NCBI GenBank assembly: GCA_944324105.1
Contig: CALUVA010000005.1
Span: 1-34,749 of the forward strand
From: an uncultured Elusimicrobiales bacterium
GTDB lineage: Bacteria; Elusimicrobiota; Elusimicrobia; Elusimicrobiales; Elusimicrobiaceae
Length of the DNA: 34,749 nt
Reading direction: 5' to 3'
Shown: in pieces, positions 31,720 to 34,749 of the stretch
How positions within the stretch are numbered: position 1 is the first letter of the stretch
How the letters are laid out: each line of letters opens with the position of its first letter
Program-made: the position numbers and the translations under genes
Notes under the pieces: generated by a model
Seen by the model: only the letters and a program-made list of their open reading frames with translations
Databases searched by the model: none
Told to the model about the DNA's origin: nothing

Positions 31720-32337
31720 TTATTGTACGCTAATGTCCAGCTCTACGCGGCGGTTTTGGCGGCGGCCTAATAAGGTGTCATTGCTGGCCACCGGGTTGGC
31801 GGCGCCGTAACCGGCATAGCTGACGTTTTCAGCGGGGACGCCGCGTTCAATTAAAGCGTCTGCCACGGCTTTGGCGCGCCGCTGGGAGAGATCTACGTTA
31901 TAAGCCGGGTCTCCCAGGGAGTCGGTATAGCCTTTAACCGTGATTTTATTTTCAGGATGTCTTTTAAGCAGGTTGGCCGTGCGGTCCAACTCTTTAAAAG
32001 AAGAAGGATCTATCTGGTCGCTGTTATGACCGAACTGAATAGGTTTTTCATATTCCACGGTAATCACATTTCCGCGGCGTTTGGCGCGGCCGATTTCCGC
32101 ATATTGGCGTTCCTGTGCGGCGGCTCTTTCTTCCGCGGCACGGCGCATGGCGGCACGGCGTTCGGCTTCTGCGCGGCGGCGGGCTTCGGCGGCTCTGCGC
32201 GCAGCCTCTGCTTCCCGCTGGCTTTGCAGCTCAGCCTGGCAAACCCCCTTGCGGCAAGGGGTACCGGTTGTTTTTCTTTCACAGTGACAAGCCGTCAAAA
32301 ATAAAGCGGCGGCGCATAACAGGGCTAGTTTTTTCAT
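31720..32337 (-). CDS. OmpA-family lipoprotein with an Ala/Arg-rich helical spacer
   Basis: 205 aa. Lipoprotein signal MKKLALLCAAALFLTAC with lipobox LTA-C17, so anchored to the outer membrane by its N-terminus. A long charged helix (about 38-88) rich in EAARRAAEARRRAEAERR repeats acts as a rod-like spacer. The OmpA C-terminal peptidoglycan-binding domain (about 95-205) has IQFGHNSDQIDPSS, VKGYTDSLGDPAYNVDLSQR with the mDAP-contacting Asp, RRAKAVADALIERGV and GRRQNRRVELDI. AGGAGGATTC precedes the ATG. It is the second of two such genes and ends in a strong terminator. Confidence 0.92.
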   Translation of the reverse strand: MKKLALLCAAALFLTACHCERKTTGTPCRKGVCQAELQSQREAEAARRAAEARRRAEAERRAAMRRAAEERAAAQERQYAEIGRAKRRGNVITVEYEKPIQFGHNSDQIDPSSFKELDRTANLLKRHPENKITVKGYTDSLGDPAYNVDLSQRRAKAVADALIERGVPAENVSYAGYGAANPVASNDTLLGRRQNRRVELDISVQ

Positions 32338-32370
32338 GAATCCTCCTTATTTGCTTACAAAAACGCGCCC

Positions 32371-32400
32371 ACTGTACGGCAATGTGGACGCGAACGTCAA
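32371..32400 (-). promoter_or_regulatory. Possible promoter of the distal OmpA-family lipoprotein gene
   Basis: On the minus strand: TTGACG (32400-32395), 18-nt spacer, TACAGT (32376-32371), then AGGAGG and the ATG at 32337. Five of six bases match the -35 consensus and four of six the -10. Confidence 0.45.
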
Positions 32401-32401
32401 A

Positions 32402-32830
32402 TTATTTATCCGGATACGGAAATTCTATTTCCACGCGGCGGTTCTGTTGGCGGCCTTCAGGTGTATTGTTGGACACGATGGGCTTTTCCGCGCCGTATCC
32501 TTTGGCGGTAATATTGTTTTTGTCTACTCCGCGGATTTGCAGGGCTTTGGCCACGCGGTCCGCGCGTTTTTGCGACAGGCGCAAATTGCTTTGGGCATTA
32601 CCGCTGGAATCGGTATATCCGCGCACTTCCACTTTGACAGACGGATCTTTTAAATACACTTTGACTGCCTCGTCAATTTGTTTGTACGAGGCGGTGGCAA
32701 TTTCATCCCCGTTTACATCAAAAGCAATGGTGGTAAAATACATTTGGCCCACACGGCCGGGCTGTTTGGGCCCCGTGGCGCAGGCAAACAACAAAAGAGT
32801 GCCTGTGCAGCATAAAATCAGTTTCTTCAT
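32402..32830 (-). CDS. Pal/OmpA-family peptidoglycan-associated lipoprotein
   Basis: 142 aa. Lipoprotein signal MKKLILCCTGTLLLFAC with the lipobox ending FA-C17, then a short linker. The OmpA-like domain follows: YFTTIAFDVNGDEI, VEVRGYTDSSGNAQSNLRLS, KRADRVAKALQIRGV, KGYGAEKPIVSNNT and GRQQNRRVEIEF. Much like Pal, it ties the outer membrane to the cell wall, but no tol genes lie nearby, so I do not name it pal. Compared with the downstream paralogue it lacks the charged helical spacer, so the two would reach different distances from the membrane. GGAGGATTTATTGAA precedes the ATG. It lies 38 nt after folK. Confidence 0.92.
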   Translation of the reverse strand: MKKLILCCTGTLLLFACATGPKQPGRVGQMYFTTIAFDVNGDEIATASYKQIDEAVKVYLKDPSVKVEVRGYTDSSGNAQSNLRLSQKRADRVAKALQIRGVDKNNITAKGYGAEKPIVSNNTPEGRQQNRRVEIEFPYPDK

Positions 32831-32868
32831 TTCAATAAATCCTCCATAAGCACTTTTCCGTTTTTATT

Positions 32869-33360
32869 CTACAAAATTTTACACGATGGTACACCTTTAT
32901 TGCGCATTAATTCGCGGTACAGGGAGGTAACGCTTTTGCCCAGCTGGGGATGTACAAAATCTGGCAACAGATAGCTTAAGGGCTTTAAGACAAATTCCCG
33001 TTCGTGCAGACGCGGATGGGGGACAAAGAGCATGACGTCCGTGTCAAAAATTACCTGGTCGTCATAAAATAAAATATCCAGGTCTATGACGCGCGGGCCG
33101 TTTTTAAACGTAGGAATGCGGCCCAGTTTTTTTTCCAGTTCTTTGAGTTTGCGTAAAAGATCCGCCGGCCGATACGGCGTGGACAGGAGTACCACTGTAT
33201 TTACAAAGTCCGGCTGGGCGTCATACCCTTCGGGTTTGGACAGAATATACGGGGCCACTTCTTTGACCTGTCCCAAAGCGGACAAAGCTTTCACGGCGCG
33301 GTCCAGCTGTTCTTTGGGTTCCCCCTGATTGCTGCCCAGTCCCAACACGGCCAATGGCAT
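32869..33360 (-). CDS. folK: 2-amino-4-hydroxy-6-hydroxymethyldihydropteridine pyrophosphokinase
   Basis: 163 aa. Transfers pyrophosphate from ATP to 6-hydroxymethyl-7,8-dihydropterin, making the substrate for FolP. Signatures: MPLAVLGLGSNQGEP at the start, FVNTVVLLST, LGRIPTFKNGPRVIDLDIL with the two Mg-binding Asp, and VPHPRLHEREFVLKPL. The start at 33360 (MPLAVLGLGSN) has GAGGAGAGGAATAATG directly upstream. It overlaps the stop of the PTPS-like gene by 1 nt (TAATG), so the two are coupled. Confidence 0.95.
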   Translation of the reverse strand: MPLAVLGLGSNQGEPKEQLDRAVKALSALGQVKEVAPYILSKPEGYDAQPDFVNTVVLLSTPYRPADLLRKLKELEKKLGRIPTFKNGPRVIDLDILFYDDQVIFDTDVMLFVPHPRLHEREFVLKPLSYLLPDFVHPQLGKSVTSLYRELMRNKGVPSCKIL

Positions 33361-33710
33361 TATTCCTCTCCTCTGTATTCCACCCAACGGTCGTCCGATT
33401 CTGCCACTTTAATAGAATAAAGCTGCGGCATTTTTACCTTAATGCGGTCATAAATCCAAATAGCCAGCGATTCTGCCGTCGGGAACGGCAGGAAGGTGGT
33501 TAAATCGGAGCCGTTGAGGCTTTTTTCCAGATCAGTTTTAAACATATTGCTGATCTGGCGGAAATCTACCAAAAAGCGTTCTTCATTAATATCTCCGTAG
33601 AAGGTAGCTTCGTAACGGAAAAGATGTTCATGCAGCGGCTCGGCCAGCGTGCCGTCGTGGCTGTGCATGGCGCGGAAAGAGCCCGCCTGCGTTAAGTATA
33701 CTTTGCTCAT
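33360..33710 (-). CDS. PTPS/QueD-family protein lacking the catalytic Cys, candidate FolB replacement
   Basis: 116 aa, T-fold family of 6-pyruvoyltetrahydropterin synthase and QueD. The Zn ligands can be placed: H16 in SFRAMHSH, and H27 and H29 in EPLHEHLFRYE. The pterin-anchoring PTAESLA block is intact. The catalytic Cys (CxxxHGH) is missing; Glu24 stands three residues before H27, giving ExxHxH, which is the pattern of PTPS-III enzymes reported to replace dihydroneopterin aldolase (FolB). The usual Asp-His dyad (LDHxxLN) reads DLEKSLNG, so the active site is altered further. It sits between folP and folK, overlapping both (ATGA and TAATG); no folB is in the window. The start is MSKVYLTQAGSF at 33710. 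Confidence 0.85.
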   Translation of the reverse strand: MSKVYLTQAGSFRAMHSHDGTLAEPLHEHLFRYEATFYGDINEERFLVDFRQISNMFKTDLEKSLNGSDLTTFLPFPTAESLAIWIYDRIKVKMPQLYSIKVAESDDRWVEYRGEE

Positions 33711-34501
33711 GTGTTTGCCTCCAGTTCCAAAAAGAAGTTGACTACTTTTTTTGTTTCCCGCACATCGTGTACGCGCAAAATGTCCGCCCCCGCGGCCAGT
33801 GCGGCGAAGTTGGCGCACAACGTCTGAGTTTTGCGTTTGGGCGGTTTTTCGTTCGGCTGGCTTAAAAATTTTTTATGAGACAGGCCTATAAGCAGCCGTA
33901 CGCCTAAATCCGCAAACGTAGCCGCGTGCGCCAGCAGCTTGTAATTTTGTTCCCGCGTTTTGGCAAAGCCGAAGCCCGGGTCCACGATAATCTGGCTTTT
34001 GGACAGACCACAGCGTTGCGCCCGGGCAATTTTATTCATCAGGAAATCTTTAATTTCGGATAATATGTCATCGTACTGCGTCAGGGTTTGCATTGTTTGC
34101 GGGTTGCCGCGGCTGTGCATGATGACGACTTGCGCCCCGAAATCTTTGACCAGTTTAAACATTTCTTCGTCGGGTGTCCCGCTGACATCGTTAATAATGT
34201 TTACGCCGGCTTTGAGGCCTTCCAATGCAACGGGGATTTTAAAGGTATCCTGGGAAATGACCGCCTGCGGCCAGCGTTTACGCGCCTGTTTAATCAGTTC
34301 CAGCGTGCGGGCCAGTTCTTCTTCTGCGGATACAGGCGTGGCGCCCGGGCGGGTGGACTCCCCGCCGATGTCCAGAATATCGGCTCCGTCGTCCAAATGG
34401 CTTTGGCATTTGGTCAGCAGTTTGTCTAAATTGTTTTGCGGATCCCCGTCATAAAAAGAATCCGGCGTGGCGTTGACGATGCCCATGATTTGTTTGGTCA
34501 T
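33707..34501 (-). CDS. folP: Dihydropteroate synthase
   Basis: 264 aa TIM-barrel enzyme joining p-aminobenzoate to hydroxymethyldihydropterin pyrophosphate; the sulfonamide target. Signatures: IMGIVNATPDSFYDGD near the N-terminus, GADILDIGGESTRPGATPV, ISQDTFKIPVALEGLKAG, NIINDVSGT, VVIMHSRGNPQTMQ, IIVDPGFGFAKTREQN and the closing RVHDVRETKK. All are normal DHPS blocks. AGGAATAAA precedes the ATG, inside the end of a 30-codon ORF. The next gene overlaps by 4 nt (ATGA). Confidence 0.96.
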   Translation of the reverse strand: MTKQIMGIVNATPDSFYDGDPQNNLDKLLTKCQSHLDDGADILDIGGESTRPGATPVSAEEELARTLELIKQARKRWPQAVISQDTFKIPVALEGLKAGVNIINDVSGTPDEEMFKLVKDFGAQVVIMHSRGNPQTMQTLTQYDDILSEIKDFLMNKIARAQRCGLSKSQIIVDPGFGFAKTREQNYKLLAHAATFADLGVRLLIGLSHKKFLSQPNEKPPKRKTQTLCANFAALAAGADILRVHDVRETKKVVNFFLELEANT

Positions 34502-34502
34502 T

Positions 34503-34595
34503 TTATTCCTTCCGGCGGCGAATTTTAAGATCTTTGCAAATCGAGCAAAGCGCCGTATTGTTTGAGACGTTTGGGCGAGTTATACGACGCGCCAT
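34503..34595 (-). CDS. Candidate 30-residue ORF ending just before folP
   Basis: ATG at 34595 to TAA at 34505-34503, one nt before the folP start. The product is basic, begins MARRITRPNVSNNTALCSIC and has a CxxC pair (C17, C20), ending in RRRKE. I see no ribosome binding site. The DNA around it includes a palindrome and a hairpin, so this may be part of a dispersed intergenic repeat rather than a gene. A leader peptide coupled to folP is the other reading. Confidence 0.25.
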   Translation of the reverse strand: MARRITRPNVSNNTALCSICKDLKIRRRKE

Positions 34596-34596
34596 T

Positions 34597-34665
34597 AAAA
34601 TTTAAATTTTACGCTCCGTATTCGCGGGGCTTTTTGGGTACTTTCCCGCCCTTGAGAAAAGTACC
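34597..34665. repeat. Palindrome and inverted repeat between folE and folP
   Basis: AAAATTTAAATTTT (34597-34610) is a perfect palindrome. GGTACTTTCC (34637-34646) pairs with GAAAAGTACC (34656-34665), with one G-T wobble around a 9-nt loop. No T-run follows on the minus strand, so it is not a standard folE terminator. The layout suggests a dispersed intergenic repeat; only one copy is in this window. Confidence 0.45.
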
Positions 34666-34668
34666 TGT

Positions 34669-34749
34669 TTATTTTATCATGTCCAAAAACTCGTTTCTTA
34701 CTTCCATTTTTTTAAATGCGCCGCGTATGGCGCTGGTTACCATGACGGC
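34669..34749 (-). CDS. folE: GTP cyclohydrolase I, C-terminal 26 residues only
   Basis: Only the last 26 codons plus stop are in the window; the 5' part lies beyond the edge. The visible end AVMVTSAIRGAFKKMEVRNE followed by FLDMIK matches the conserved C-terminus of type I GTP cyclohydrolase (TSAxRGxFKxxxxTRxEFLxLI). It makes dihydroneopterin triphosphate, the first step of folate synthesis, and stands at the head of the folP-PTPS-folK group on the same strand, separated from folP by 167 nt. Confidence 0.85.
   Translation of the reverse strand, partial: AVMVTSAIRGAFKKMEVRNEFLDMIK

Noticed and set aside
1-34749. CRISPR arrays, insertion sequences, prophage or toxin-antitoxin modules
   Set aside because: No spaced direct repeats, transposase, integrase or phage gene was seen on either strand.

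Overview
The window is a gene-dense bacterial chromosome segment: about 33 protein genes, one tRNA and two candidate small ORFs, with short or overlapping junctions. It reads as a diderm (Gram-negative) bacterium using the standard bacterial code. The signs are two OmpA-like lipoproteins, a beta-barrel-like secreted protein, a secreted alpha-2-macroglobulin, a class C penicillin-binding protein and ordinary AGGAGG-type ribosome binding sites. GC is roughly 50-57% in most genes but visibly lower in 13.6-16.8 kb and 21.4-22.2 kb. The peptide-import and peptidase content and overall style remind me of a gut Elusimicrobiota (Elusimicrobium-like) genome, but no marker here proves that. I see no prophage, insertion sequence, CRISPR array or rRNA.

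Layout. 1-962 (-) is a truncated glutamate formimidoyltransferase. 1106-2850 (+) holds a cold shock protein and a MATE exporter. 2920-11103 (-) is rsfS, argS and a giant alpha-2-macroglobulin gene. 11205-13496 (+) is rsmI, an overlapping threonylcarbamoyl-AMP synthase and an orphan histidine kinase. 13602-16826 (-) is a dacB-type carboxypeptidase and an unrecognised membrane protein. 16986-21356 (+) is a chain of two paralogous M24 peptidases, elongation factor P, a small secreted protein, a DUF192 protein and an outer-membrane-like protein; 21467-22051 is a secreted orphan. 22232-27259 (+) is an oligopeptide ABC transporter operon with an M20 peptidase inside it. 27308-31241 (+) is an acyl-CoA ligase, a CCA-adding enzyme, tRNA-Gly(CCC) and a membrane-anchored CBM48-like protein. 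31285-31719 is the only long gene-poor stretch and holds a striking 26-residue amphipathic ORF. 31720-34749 (-) is a folate cluster (folE end, folP, a PTPS-like gene, folK) followed by the two OmpA-like lipoproteins.

How the genes fit. Peptide use is a theme: OppDFBC import, an M20 peptidase in the same operon and two proline-peptidase-like M24 enzymes next to EF-P. Translation is a second theme: EF-P, ArgS, RsfS, RsmI, the TsaC/Sua5 protein, the CCA enzyme and a tRNA that lacks an encoded CCA. Folate is a third, with synthesis at the right edge and FtcD at the left.

Most notable observations: (1) several genes have a TATAAT-like box exactly 6-7 nt before the ATG, predicting leaderless mRNAs; (2) a PTPS-like protein sits where FolB would be expected and lacks the PTPS catalytic cysteine; (3) RsfS carries a histone-H1-like Lys/Ala tail; (4) EF-P has a non-canonical tip loop with Gln where Lys34 is expected; (5) the alpha-2-macroglobulin lacks the thioester motif; (6) the 26-residue amphipathic peptide ORF; (7) the Opp operon lacks a binding protein.
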